Below are positions 26,816 through 35,616 of a stretch of DNA of 64,000 nucleotides, piece after piece. Where the stretch lies: positions 62,001 to 126,000 of the forward strand of contig CAZXGJ010000001.1 of the NCBI GenBank assembly GCA_964639955.1, in the 5' to 3' direction. How positions within the stretch are numbered: the first letter of the stretch is position 1; each line of letters begins with the position of its first letter. The position numbers were made by a program, and so were the translations under genes. The stretch is from IGN2 sp964639955 (GTDB lineage: Bacteria; Bacteroidota; Ignavibacteria; Ignavibacteriales; Ignavibacteriaceae). The notes beneath the pieces are model-generated. The model did not search any database, was not told where the DNA came from, and was given only the letters and a program-made list of their open reading frames with translations.

Positions 26816-27433
26816 ATGCTAATTACTTTTGAAGGAATAGATTTTTGTGGAAAATCCACTCAAATTGAGCTACTTAAAGACTATCTGGCTGATAATAACA
26901 AGAAGGTTGAAATTCTTCGCGAACCCGGCGGAACTGAAATCTCGGAGAAAATAAGATCGATGCTGCTGGATAATAAATTTTCTTCTATAACACCGGAGAC
27001 TGAGCTTTTTTTGTTCTCTGCCAGCCGGGCCCAGTTAGTACAGGAAAAGATAAGACCATATCTTGAGAAGGGAATTTACGTGGTTTTAGACAGGTATCAT
27101 GATTCATCAACCGCTTACCAGGGTTACGGAAGGGGAATTTCTCTTGATCTAATTCTGAAAGTTCATAAACTTGCTATTGGTGATACTCTGCCGAATGTTA
27201 CTTTCTTTATTGATATTCCGGTCGGAGTTGCTAATGAGAGAAAGAAGAAAAAGTCCAAAGGTAAACTTGACAGAATAGAACTGGCTGATATAGAGTTTTA
27301 TAACAGGGTAAGAAACGGGTATCTTGAAATTGCAAAACAAGATAACAGATTTAAAGTAATCGATGGAACCCAGACAATTCAAAACATTCATAATCAAATA
27401 ATTTCCGAATTGGAATTAATTAATAACAGGTAA
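26816..27433 (+). CDS. tmk: thymidylate kinase
   Basis: dTMP kinase of normal length (205 residues). The P-loop is FEGIDFCGKSTQ, where most homologues have GIDGAGKST; the Walker glycine-lysine-serine are intact. Other motifs are LREPGGTEISEKIR, DRYHDSSTAYQGYGRG and a lysine-rich LID region (ERKKKKSKGKLDRIE). It phosphorylates dTMP for DNA synthesis. It is followed five bases later by ctpA. Confidence 0.95.
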   Translation: MLITFEGIDFCGKSTQIELLKDYLADNNKKVEILREPGGTEISEKIRSMLLDNKFSSITPETELFLFSASRAQLVQEKIRPYLEKGIYVVLDRYHDSSTAYQGYGRGISLDLILKVHKLAIGDTLPNVTFFIDIPVGVANERKKKKSKGKLDRIELADIEFYNRVRNGYLEIAKQDNRFKVIDGTQTIQNIHNQIISELELINNR

Positions 27434-27438
27434 AACAG

Positions 27439-29085
27439 ATGACAGTTAAAAAGATTTTGTTAAATATTAGTCTTGGCATTACAATAATTCTCGTTACCGG
27501 GTTTACCCTGCTGCAGGGAGATATCTACCTTGAAATTTCTAAAAACCTTGAGTTATTCAGTGCGGTGTATAAGGAAATTACAGAAAACTATGTTGATGAA
27601 ATTAATCCCGAGCAATTTATGAGAGCCGGTATCCGGGGAATGCTTTCCTCACTTGACCCTTACACAATTTTTGTTGATGAAGAAAAAATGGAAGATATAG
27701 ACCTGATAACAAACGGCAGCTATGGAGGCATTGGTATTTCCATTGGTATCAGGGGCGATAATGTAACAGTAGTTGAGGTAATGGATGGATACTCGGCACA
27801 AAGACAGGGAATTAAAATCGGTGATGTAATAATTGAAGCTTCCGGTACAAAAATCTTCAAAGAAAATGTTGATGATGTTTCAACGCTGGTTAAAGGAGAA
27901 CCGGGAACCTCAGTTGAGATAAAAGTACTCAGAAACGAAGAGAGAGATACGCTCACCTTTAATCTTGTTAGAGAAGAAATTATTATTAAAAATATTACTT
28001 ATGCCGGCTTCTATCCTGAAGAAAGCAATAATGTTTACCTTAAGCTCTCCAACTTCAGCCGGTCAGCAAGTGATGAAGTTAAAACAGTATTAAAAGAATT
28101 AAAAGCGCAGAAGGAAATAAAATCTGTAATTATTGACCTCAGAGGCAACCCGGGCGGTCTGCTGGATATTGCCGTGGATATTTGCGACAAATTTTTGCCT
28201 AAAGACAAACTAATTGTTTCCACAAGAGGCAGAGATATAAGCAGCGAAAAAAAATATTTTTCTGTTCAGGAACCAATTATCAGTAATTCCAGGTTGGCTG
28301 TTCTTATCAACGGCGGAAGCGCTTCAGCCTCAGAAATAGTTGCAGGTGCAATTCAGGATCACGATAGAGGTATTATTTTAGGAAGCCACTCGTTTGGTAA
28401 AGGGCTTGTTCAGACCATTACCCCGCTTGGCTACAATACCTCATTAAAAATTACAACTGCCAAATATTACACTCCCAGCGGACGATGCATTCAAAAGATC
28501 GACTACTCGGAAAATAGTGATGTCATTGAATCTCATCCGGTTGGTGAAGACCCTAAATTCTTTACCGATAATAAAAGAGAAGTATTTTCAAAAGGGGGTA
28601 TTACCCCGGATACAACCGTTGAATTTGAGGTAAAGGGTAACATAACAAGGGAACTGCTAGCTGCGGGATACTTCTTTAAATTTGCAAATCATTACAACTA
28701 TAACCACCCTGGTGAAAATTATATCAATATAAAAGATGCCGATCTTTTAAAATTATTTGAAGAATATCTTGAATCAGAAAAGTTTGACTATCAATCCAAA
28801 GCTGAAAAAGAAATTATTAAGTTAATAAGCGGCGTTTCTGATTCAGATGAAAAACTGAAGATAGAACTGGAACATATAAAAACTGAATTGGCAGATTTAT
28901 ATAAAAATGAAATGAAAATTTTCAGGTCTGAAATCCTTAGGGAGATCAGGTCTGAGTTAGCTGCACGTTATATAGGTACCGAGGGCAGGATAAAAGAGCA
29001 GCTTAATTTCGATCTACAGGTTCAGGCAGCACTCGACATCGTTAATAAACCGGAAATTTATAATCGCCTTCTAAATGTAAATTGA
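27439..29085 (+). CDS. ctpA: C-terminal processing peptidase (S41, CtpA/Prc-like)
   Basis: A 548-residue periplasmic serine protease with an N-terminal hydrophobic signal/anchor, a PDZ domain (about 90-170, GGIGISIGIRGDNVTVVEV) and a tail-specific S41 core. Nucleophile S296 in GGSASASE and general base K321 in FGKGLVQT are 25 apart, the same spacing as in E. coli Prc (S430/K455). It cleaves substrates with exposed nonpolar C-termini. A lysine/glutamate-rich helical tail (about 440-540) follows. The stop overlaps the TTG start of the next gene. Confidence 0.93.
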   Translation: MTVKKILLNISLGITIILVTGFTLLQGDIYLEISKNLELFSAVYKEITENYVDEINPEQFMRAGIRGMLSSLDPYTIFVDEEKMEDIDLITNGSYGGIGISIGIRGDNVTVVEVMDGYSAQRQGIKIGDVIIEASGTKIFKENVDDVSTLVKGEPGTSVEIKVLRNEERDTLTFNLVREEIIIKNITYAGFYPEESNNVYLKLSNFSRSASDEVKTVLKELKAQKEIKSVIIDLRGNPGGLLDIAVDICDKFLPKDKLIVSTRGRDISSEKKYFSVQEPIISNSRLAVLINGGSASASEIVAGAIQDHDRGIILGSHSFGKGLVQTITPLGYNTSLKITTAKYYTPSGRCIQKIDYSENSDVIESHPVGEDPKFFTDNKREVFSKGGITPDTTVEFEVKGNITRELLAAGYFFKFANHYNYNHPGENYINIKDADLLKLFEEYLESEKFDYQSKAEKEIIKLISGVSDSDEKLKIELEHIKTELADLYKNEMKIFRSEILREIRSELAARYIGTEGRIKEQLNFDLQVQAALDIVNKPEIYNRLLNVN

Positions 29086-29894
29086 ATGAAATTCTTATAG
29101 TTTTTCTTTTTCTTCTTATCGGATACCTTTCAGGTATTTTGATAGGAATGTTTGGAATAGGGGGTGGATTTATTTTTGCACCTGTACTTTATTATTTACT
29201 GCCGTTGCTCTACATTCCTCGTAGTGCTCTTGCTTACTATACTATTGGTACCTCGTTATTTTCCGGTTCGTTAGGTGCAGTTGTATCCGCCTTTCTGCAT
29301 AACAGAGTTAAAAATTTTGTTAAAAATGCTGCTGTTATGGTCTCTGCCGGTGCTGCTCTTGCTGCTTTTATTACGCCCTTTTTTATTGTTAAAGTAAATT
29401 CCAGAATTGTTGAAATTACTTTTGCAGTAATTTTATTCCTGGTTGCCCTGCGAATGTTTTTTGAGAATAGGGTAAAGAAAACTTACTATATAAAGAAGCC
29501 GCTTGATGATAAATATTATTTGCTTTTAGGTACTTTAGTTGGAATGTTCTCTGCATTTACAGGCTTGGGCGGGGGGGTAATTTATGTGCCTGCTCTTATT
29601 TACTTATTTCACCTCGATACAAAAACTTCCGTTGGCACATCATCCATAATTGTTGCAATAACAATGCTTAGTTCCGCAGCTTCTTATTTAATTCAGCCTG
29701 TACAGTTGGTTTCATTGCCCGGCACTTTTGGTTATGTAGTTTTCCAGGCTGCCATTCCATTAGGCATCGGAGCTGTTTTCGGGGCTTTCACAGGCGTAAA
29801 GATTGTTGTTAAATCTTCGGCACAGCTCGTTAGAGATATTTTTGTGATTGTTTTGTTTATTGCCGTAGCTTCAATTGTTTATAAAATATTATAA
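29082..29894 (+). CDS. TauE/SafE-family membrane permease
   Basis: A 270-residue integral membrane protein with about eight helices and the duplicated glycine-rich signature of the family: GILIGMFGIGGGFIFAPVL in the first half and TGLGGGVIYVPALIYLF in the second. Members move sulfite, sulfonates or other small organic anions; the substrate here is unknown. The start is TTG, overlapping the ctpA stop codon, because the nearby ATG is out of frame. Confidence 0.85.
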   Translation: MNEILIVFLFLLIGYLSGILIGMFGIGGGFIFAPVLYYLLPLLYIPRSALAYYTIGTSLFSGSLGAVVSAFLHNRVKNFVKNAAVMVSAGAALAAFITPFFIVKVNSRIVEITFAVILFLVALRMFFENRVKKTYYIKKPLDDKYYLLLGTLVGMFSAFTGLGGGVIYVPALIYLFHLDTKTSVGTSSIIVAITMLSSAASYLIQPVQLVSLPGTFGYVVFQAAIPLGIGAVFGAFTGVKIVVKSSAQLVRDIFVIVLFIAVASIVYKIL

Positions 29895-29902
29895 TTTTGC
29901 TT

Positions 29903-30169
29903 ATGCATTCTGTTAGTCATTCTTATTCTGATTGCCCTTCCTGTTCTTCGGATGATTCTTTGCGTATCTCAAGGCCGAGAAGTATTTGGGAAAGAGTCAT
30001 AAAAAAATTAACATGGTTTGATTTATACCGTTGCAGAAAATGCGGATGGCGGGGATATAGGTCTTCGTTTAAATTTAATATAAGATTATTAAAAAAGATT
30101 TTGCTTTATCTTCTTATAACTGCAATTGCTGCTTTCATTATCTATCAGGTTTTAATCAGAATTTCATGA
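29903..30169 (+). CDS. small zinc-ribbon membrane protein
   Basis: An 88-residue protein not assigned to a named family. Two cysteine pairs, CPSC (about 12-15) and CRKC (about 46-49), form a plausible zinc ribbon. A basic stretch is followed by one C-terminal membrane helix (KKILLYLLITAIAAFIIYQV). The ATG at 29903 is preferred to the TTG at 29897. It begins eight bases after the permease gene. Confidence 0.6.
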   Translation: MHSVSHSYSDCPSCSSDDSLRISRPRSIWERVIKKLTWFDLYRCRKCGWRGYRSSFKFNIRLLKKILLYLLITAIAAFIIYQVLIRIS

Positions 30170-30430
30170 CGGTATGAAAAGATTTTACTGTTAATAATTT
30201 AGAATGTAAAGTCGAATTCAGTTACCAAGGAGTTTGCTTTAATTGACAGAAAATTATAATTTTCATCTGACAAATTTCAGAGTTAACAGCTACTTGTAGC
30301 ATTTTACCTCGCATCATTTTTTCATTAAAAGAACTTATTTTAATTTTTTTGTGCCGCCATATAAAATAGAAACCTTAGTTAAAAAAATCATAAGTGTCGG
30401 CTTTAATTCATTAAGATTTACAGGAAGTTA
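30170..30430. promoter_or_regulatory. 261-base promoter region of the respiratory operon, with a perfect 16-bp palindrome
   Basis: This is the only sizeable gap before the ACIII/caa3 block, so it must hold its promoter. GAAAATTATAATTTTC (30249-30264) is a perfect 16-bp palindrome overlapping a TTGACA-like box (30243-30248). It is a candidate operator, although AT-rich palindromes also arise by chance. No gene is seen here. Confidence 0.4.
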
Positions 30431-31000
30431 ATGAAGCAAAGTCTTCTTGATTATATTCTTAGAAACCGGTTGCCTGTCACCATATTTGTGGTATTAGCAT
30501 CCTTTGCGTTAACATATTTTGCATCCCGGGCTGAGAGAGATGGAGTAGGTTACACTCCGGATCAGCCAATAAATTATTCTCATAAACTACATGCTGGCAC
30601 AATGAAAATCGACTGCCAGTATTGTCACGTTGGAGTTGAGAAATCAAGGCATGCAATGGTTCCACCAACAGCAACCTGTATGAATTGTCACACGGTTGCA
30701 AGAAAAGACAGACCTGAAATTATTAAGCTGACTGAATATTATAGCGAAGGTAAGCCTTTGCAGTGGAAGAGAATTCATAAAGTTCCTGATTATGCGTACT
30801 TCAGTCACAGCGTTCATGTGAATAAAGGGATTGATTGTGTTTCCTGTCATGGTGAGATGACTCAAACTGAAAAGGTAGGTCAGGTTCAATCTTTCACTAT
30901 GAACAGTTGTTTAAATTGTCACAGAAATGCTCACGATCGTTTACCCGAATTAAAGTATATTAAAAATGGTCCGGATTATTGCTGGGCTTGTCACAGATAA
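30431..31000 (+). CDS. actA: alternative complex III pentahaem cytochrome c subunit ActA
   Basis: A 189-residue protein with one N-terminal membrane helix and five CxxCH haem-c sites (CQYCH, CMNCH, CVSCH, CLNCH, CWACH), the number known for ActA. It belongs to ACIII, a quinol:electron-acceptor oxidoreductase that replaces the bc1 complex. It is the first gene of a block running through the complete ACIII and caa3 oxidase set. Confidence 0.93.
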   Translation: MKQSLLDYILRNRLPVTIFVVLASFALTYFASRAERDGVGYTPDQPINYSHKLHAGTMKIDCQYCHVGVEKSRHAMVPPTATCMNCHTVARKDRPEIIKLTEYYSEGKPLQWKRIHKVPDYAYFSHSVHVNKGIDCVSCHGEMTQTEKVGQVQSFTMNSCLNCHRNAHDRLPELKYIKNGPDYCWACHR

Positions 31001-31011
31001 AAATATATAAT

Positions 31012-31182
31012 ATGGATAGAAAAAAATTTGTAACAATATTCTCAACAAGTCTGATAGGTGCAGCTTTACTAAAAGCTAATCCTTTGAATCTTTTTAGTTC
31101 AAAGAAAAACTATGATCCGGTAAAAGTAAAACCTAATCCGGATGCAGTTCAGAGAGAAAAAGCAGGAAGAAAGAATGGCTGA
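31012..31182 (+). CDS. 56-residue ORF with Tat-like leader between actA and actB
   Basis: A short protein beginning MDRKKFVTIFSTSLIGAALL, resembling a twin-arginine-type leader with one Arg replaced (R-K), followed by a lysine/proline-rich tail. It lies 11 bases after actA and overlaps actB by eight bases, so it is embedded in the operon. Its role is unknown; a small ACIII assembly or accessory subunit is one possibility, and a non-functional leader-like ORF another. The longer frame opening at 30979 overlaps actA and is not preferred. Confidence 0.55.
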   Translation: MDRKKFVTIFSTSLIGAALLKANPLNLFSSKKNYDPVKVKPNPDAVQREKAGRKNG

Positions 31183-34100
31183 AGATTTAAATGGATTGAA
31201 TAATACTGATCCGAATTACTGGCAATCCTTCGAAGAGCTTTATAACGATCCTGAATTTTTAAAGCTGCATCAGGATGAATTCAAAGAGGGTGTTTCAGAT
31301 GGAGTTGATACAAATGAATGGTCATCAATTTCCAGAAGAAAATTCCTTGCACTTCTTGGTGCATCAGCAGCACTTGCCGGAACTGCCTGTTCAGATTACA
31401 GAGACAAAGGTGAAATAATTCCTTACAACAGAAAACCGGAAGAAATCACTCTTGGCAGACCAAACTTTTATGCATCAACCTGTACTGCTTGCCCAAATGC
31501 CTGCGGCACATTAATTAAAACCCGCGAAGGAAGACCAATAAAAATTGATGGCAATCCTGATCATCCTGTTTCAAAAGGAAAAATTTGTGCTCAAGGCCAT
31601 GCTTCAATTATGAGTCTTTACGATCCTGACAGATTAAAGAATCCGAAGAAGAAAACTGAATTAGGATTTGATGATTATAACTGGAAAAATGCTACTGATG
31701 AAATAGTTTTTGATTTAATGAATGCCGGAAACAGAGAGATAGCGATCATCTCTCATAAAATAATATCACCAACAACTAAAAGAGTTCTGGATGATTTCGT
31801 ATCGAAATACCCTTCAACAAAAATATATTCTTACGAACAATTTGATAACTCAATAAGAAATTCTGCATGGAAAAAGTGTTATGGCAACGCTGAATTTCCG
31901 GCTGTTAAATGGAATGAAGCTAAAATTATTTTGTCTCTTGATGGTGACTTTCTTGGTGAGTCTTTTAACAGAATTGAAAACACCAGATTATTTTCTGAAG
32001 GCAGAGATGTAATAAATAAAAATTTTAACCGGCTTTATGTAATTGAAGGAAATATGACCATCACCGGTATGGCTGCTGATTACCGGATGAGATTACGTCC
32101 TGATGCACATTTGAATTTTATTTTAAGTCTTATTGATACTTTAAATAAAAGGGGCGCCGGAGTTCCGATAAGTACAGGTGGGAACACTTTAGAAAATTTA
32201 TCAAAGCAATTTGGTTTAAACATTGAATCGTTAAATACACTCGCTTCAGACTTATTAAAGAATAAAGGCAAATCAATTGTTTATGCCGGCGATCATCTTC
32301 CTGAAGATGTTCACATTGCAGTTAATCTTTTGAACGATGTTCTTGGTAATAAAGCACTCTATAATTTTGAGTCAACTCCGGTTTCAGTTTTAGCTTTATC
32401 TTCATCTGCAGAAATAAAAAATTTGGTAACGAAGATGAAAGCAGGTGAAGTTGCAATTGCCATTCATCTTAATTCAAATCCTGTTTATCATTTACCAGCA
32501 GATTTGGAATATGCTGAAGCTCTTTCTAAAGTTGATACTGTTATAAGTTTAGTTGAAGTTGAGAACGAGACATCCGATCTGTCAAATTTTATACTGCCAA
32601 TCAACAATCAACTTGAATCTTGGGGTGATGCAAAAACCAGAACAGGATTTTATTCTCTGCAGCAGCCGGTTATTGCACCGTTATATGATACAAGACAAGC
32701 GGAAGCTATACTGCTTAATTGGATTTCGGGTGATTCTTCGGCTTATGATGATTCAATTTTTCATAAATATTTGATGAGTAACTGGGAAAATAATATCTAT
32801 CCACTCCTGAACAGCAAATTAGAATTTAAACGCTTCTGGTTTAACTCATTGCACGATGGTGTTGTTTATGTCAGAGAAACTGCTCCTTCAATTGGTTCGT
32901 TTTCCAGTGATGCTGCTTTGAATATTAATACTACTGCTGCAACTGATAATTTTTCTTTGCATATTAAAGAAAGCTATGCTGTAAAGGATGGAAGATTTGC
33001 AAACAACGGATGGCTTCATGAATTACCTCATCCTGTTTCAAAAATTGTTTGGGATAATTATGCAGCAATATCACCAAAAACAGCAAATGAATTAGGATTA
33101 AATAGTAATGATCTGGTTGAAATCTCAACTGGAAAAACTTCATTGCAAATTCCTGTTTTCATCCAACCGGGTGCATCTGATAATTCTCTTACAATTGAAA
33201 CTGGTTACGGAAGAAAGAATGGCGGAACAGTTGGAACCGGTGTTGGCTTTAATGCTAATACATTAATGAATTCTTCTGTTGGATTGTCACCCTGGTTATA
33301 CTCGAATGTTAAAGTTGAAAAGATTTCCGAAAAATACAAACTCGTTACTGCTCAAACAGTTTATGCGTTTAACGAAGGATTGACAAAAGACCTTCCTGCA
33401 AAGAGAGGAATTATAAAAGAAGGCACAGTAAATGAATATCTTAAAAATGCTGACTTCCTTCATAATGAAAAGCATGAGCTTGAAAGCGTAAATCCGTTTT
33501 ATGATTATAAAGGTGTTAAGTGGGGAATGTCTGTGGATATGAACCGCTGTCTTGGCTGCGGAGAATGTGTAGTTGCTTGTAATGTTGAAAATAATATTCC
33601 TGTAGTTGGCAAAGATCAGGTTGAAATGGGAAGAGAACTGCACTGGATCAGAATTGACAGATATTATTCCGGAACACCGGAAGATCCGAATGTGAATAAT
33701 CAGGTAATGGTTTGTCAGCATTGCGATCATGCACCTTGCGAAAATGTTTGTCCGGTTGTTGCAACCACTCACAGCCCCGATGGATTGAACCAGATGGTTT
33801 ACAATCGTTGTGTTGGAACAAGGTACTGCTCAAACAACTGTCCTTATAAAGTAAGAAGATTTAATTATTTCAACTTCCGTGATCATTTTAAAAACGGTTT
33901 CCAGGAATCACCTGTTTTTGCATTGCTCATGAATCCTGAAGTTACTGTTCGTTCACGTGGAGTGATGGAGAAATGCACATTCTGTGTTCAAAGAATAAGT
34001 GATGCACGTGCTGAAGCTACACGAGAAGGAAGAGAATTGAAGGGATCAGATGTCAGGACAGCCTGTCAGGAAGCGTGTACGACAAACGCAATTCATTTTG

Positions 34101-34240
34101 GTGATATTAACAATAAAGAAGAAGAACTTAGTAAATACAGAGATCACGAACTCGGTTATTTTGTTTTAGAGGAATTGAACATCAGACCAAATGTTACTTA
34201 TATCGCAAAACTTAAAAATACAGACTCGGAGAAAGTGTAG
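31175..34240 (+). CDS. actB: ACIII iron-sulfur/molybdopterin-like subunit ActB
   Basis: A 1021-residue fusion subunit. An extended N-terminus precedes a Tat motif SRRKFLALLGASAALAG. A molybdopterin-oxidoreductase-like domain follows (to about 740), with cysteines in TCTACPNACG and KICAQGHA. The C-terminal ferredoxin domain (about 780-1010) shows CLGCGECVVAC, CQHCDHAPCENVC, the three-cysteine CVGTRYCSNNC and a split CTFC...CQEAC set, fitting three [4Fe-4S] and one [3Fe-4S] cluster, the content known for ActB. The start at 31175 has AGGAAG just upstream. It overlaps actC by one base. Confidence 0.93.
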   Translation: MAEDLNGLNNTDPNYWQSFEELYNDPEFLKLHQDEFKEGVSDGVDTNEWSSISRRKFLALLGASAALAGTACSDYRDKGEIIPYNRKPEEITLGRPNFYASTCTACPNACGTLIKTREGRPIKIDGNPDHPVSKGKICAQGHASIMSLYDPDRLKNPKKKTELGFDDYNWKNATDEIVFDLMNAGNREIAIISHKIISPTTKRVLDDFVSKYPSTKIYSYEQFDNSIRNSAWKKCYGNAEFPAVKWNEAKIILSLDGDFLGESFNRIENTRLFSEGRDVINKNFNRLYVIEGNMTITGMAADYRMRLRPDAHLNFILSLIDTLNKRGAGVPISTGGNTLENLSKQFGLNIESLNTLASDLLKNKGKSIVYAGDHLPEDVHIAVNLLNDVLGNKALYNFESTPVSVLALSSSAEIKNLVTKMKAGEVAIAIHLNSNPVYHLPADLEYAEALSKVDTVISLVEVENETSDLSNFILPINNQLESWGDAKTRTGFYSLQQPVIAPLYDTRQAEAILLNWISGDSSAYDDSIFHKYLMSNWENNIYPLLNSKLEFKRFWFNSLHDGVVYVRETAPSIGSFSSDAALNINTTAATDNFSLHIKESYAVKDGRFANNGWLHELPHPVSKIVWDNYAAISPKTANELGLNSNDLVEISTGKTSLQIPVFIQPGASDNSLTIETGYGRKNGGTVGTGVGFNANTLMNSSVGLSPWLYSNVKVEKISEKYKLVTAQTVYAFNEGLTKDLPAKRGIIKEGTVNEYLKNADFLHNEKHELESVNPFYDYKGVKWGMSVDMNRCLGCGECVVACNVENNIPVVGKDQVEMGRELHWIRIDRYYSGTPEDPNVNNQVMVCQHCDHAPCENVCPVVATTHSPDGLNQMVYNRCVGTRYCSNNCPYKVRRFNYFNFRDHFKNGFQESPVFALLMNPEVTVRSRGVMEKCTFCVQRISDARAEATREGRELKGSDVRTACQEACTTNAIHFGDINNKEEELSKYRDHELGYFVLEELNIRPNVTYIAKLKNTDSEKV

Positions 34241-35616
34241 TGAGCACAGATTATTCAGTTGAAGCTCCGGTAGTTGCAGGTCGTTTGACACTTGCTCAAA
34301 TTGAAGAGCTCGTCGCAAAGCCAATGGACACCAAGCCGGACAAGAAATTTTTTCTTGCCCTTACTATTTCGGGAACCGCTTTACTTATTGGTGCTGTGTG
34401 TCTGTTGTATACATTTTACTATGGCATTGGTATGTGGGGAAATAATCAGCCGGTCGGCTGGGGTTTTGGTATTGTCAACTTCGTCTTTTGGGTTGGTATC
34501 GGTCACGCAGGAACTTTAATTTCAGCAATCTTATTTCTCTTAAGACAAAAATGGAGAACTGGTATTGCACGTTTCGCAGAAGCGATGACAATCTTTGCAG
34601 TTATGTGTGCTGGTATATTTCCAATCATTCATACTGGTCGTCCGTGGCTTGCTGGATATCTTACTCCTTATCCTAACCAGCATGGTTTGTGGGTGAACTT
34701 TACTTCACCATTAGTATGGGATGTTTTTGCAGTATCAGTTTACTTTACTGTGTCATTAGTTTTCTGGTACACTGGTTTGATTCCGGATTTTGCCACATTG
34801 AGAGATAGAACAACTTCAAAAATTAAAAAAACCATCTACTCAATTTTTAGTTTGGGATGGAGACATTCTTCACGTCACTGGCTGCATTATGAAAAAGCTT
34901 ATGTTATACTTGCTGGATTTGCAACACCTCTTGTTCTGTCTGTTCATACCATAGTAAGTTTTGACTTTGCTGTTTCGATAATGCCCGGCTGGCATACAAC
35001 AATCTTCCCGCCATACTTTGTTGCCGGTGCTATCTTTTCAGGTTTTGCGATGGTTGTTACTGTACTTGTTTTTGTAAGAAAGATTTTTGATCTTCAGAAT
35101 ATTATTACGATAGATCATCTTGAAAAAATGAACAAAGTAATTCTTGCAACAGGAATGATGGTTGGATATGCTTATTCAATGGAATTTTTTATTGCCTGGT
35201 ACAGCGGGGTTCAGTTTGAACAGTTTGTTTTCATCAACAGAGCTTTTGGTCCGTACGCCTGGGCTTACTGGATAATGGTTAGCTGCAATGTAATATTCCC
35301 GCAGTTTTTCTGGTTTAAAAAGATAAGAAGATCAATTCCTGCTATGATAGTTATAGTTCTCTTCGTAAACGTTGGTATGTGGTTCGAAAGATTTGTAATT
35401 GTTGTAACTTCATTGCATCGTGATTTTCTGCCTTCAAGCTGGGGTATGTTTACACCAACTCTATATGATGCTGGAATATTACTCGGAAGTTTTGGATTAT
35501 TCTTCACTCTGGTAATTTTGTTTACCAAAGCATTGCCGGTAGTATCAATTGCAGAAGTTAAAGCAGTTGCTGATGGAGCTCAGCCAATTCATCACAGAGG
35601 AGAGCATCATGACTGA
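34240..35616 (+). CDS. actC: ACIII quinol-binding membrane subunit ActC (NrfD/PsrC-like)
   Basis: A 458-residue polytopic protein with about ten membrane helices and NrfD/PsrC-family features (GHAGTLISAILFLLRQKWRT, SVHTIVSFDFAVSIMPGWHT). In ACIII this subunit forms the quinol site and takes part in energy coupling. The GTG start overlaps the actB stop codon (TAGTG). It ends eight bases into the next gene. Confidence 0.93.
   Translation: MSTDYSVEAPVVAGRLTLAQIEELVAKPMDTKPDKKFFLALTISGTALLIGAVCLLYTFYYGIGMWGNNQPVGWGFGIVNFVFWVGIGHAGTLISAILFLLRQKWRTGIARFAEAMTIFAVMCAGIFPIIHTGRPWLAGYLTPYPNQHGLWVNFTSPLVWDVFAVSVYFTVSLVFWYTGLIPDFATLRDRTTSKIKKTIYSIFSLGWRHSSRHWLHYEKAYVILAGFATPLVLSVHTIVSFDFAVSIMPGWHTTIFPPYFVAGAIFSGFAMVVTVLVFVRKIFDLQNIITIDHLEKMNKVILATGMMVGYAYSMEFFIAWYSGVQFEQFVFINRAFGPYAWAYWIMVSCNVIFPQFFWFKKIRRSIPAMIVIVLFVNVGMWFERFVIVVTSLHRDFLPSSWGMFTPTLYDAGILLGSFGLFFTLVILFTKALPVVSIAEVKAVADGAQPIHHRGEHHD

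Noticed and set aside
33296..33772. A 158-codon minus-strand frame inside actB
   Set aside because: It is antisense to the conserved iron-sulfur domain of ActB; cysteine and histidine content only mirrors that gene.
35549..35608. A longer N-terminus for the ActD-ActE fusion
   Set aside because: The extra 20 residues overlap the actC coding sequence and are not ActD-like; a GAGGAGAG site precedes the ATG at 35609.
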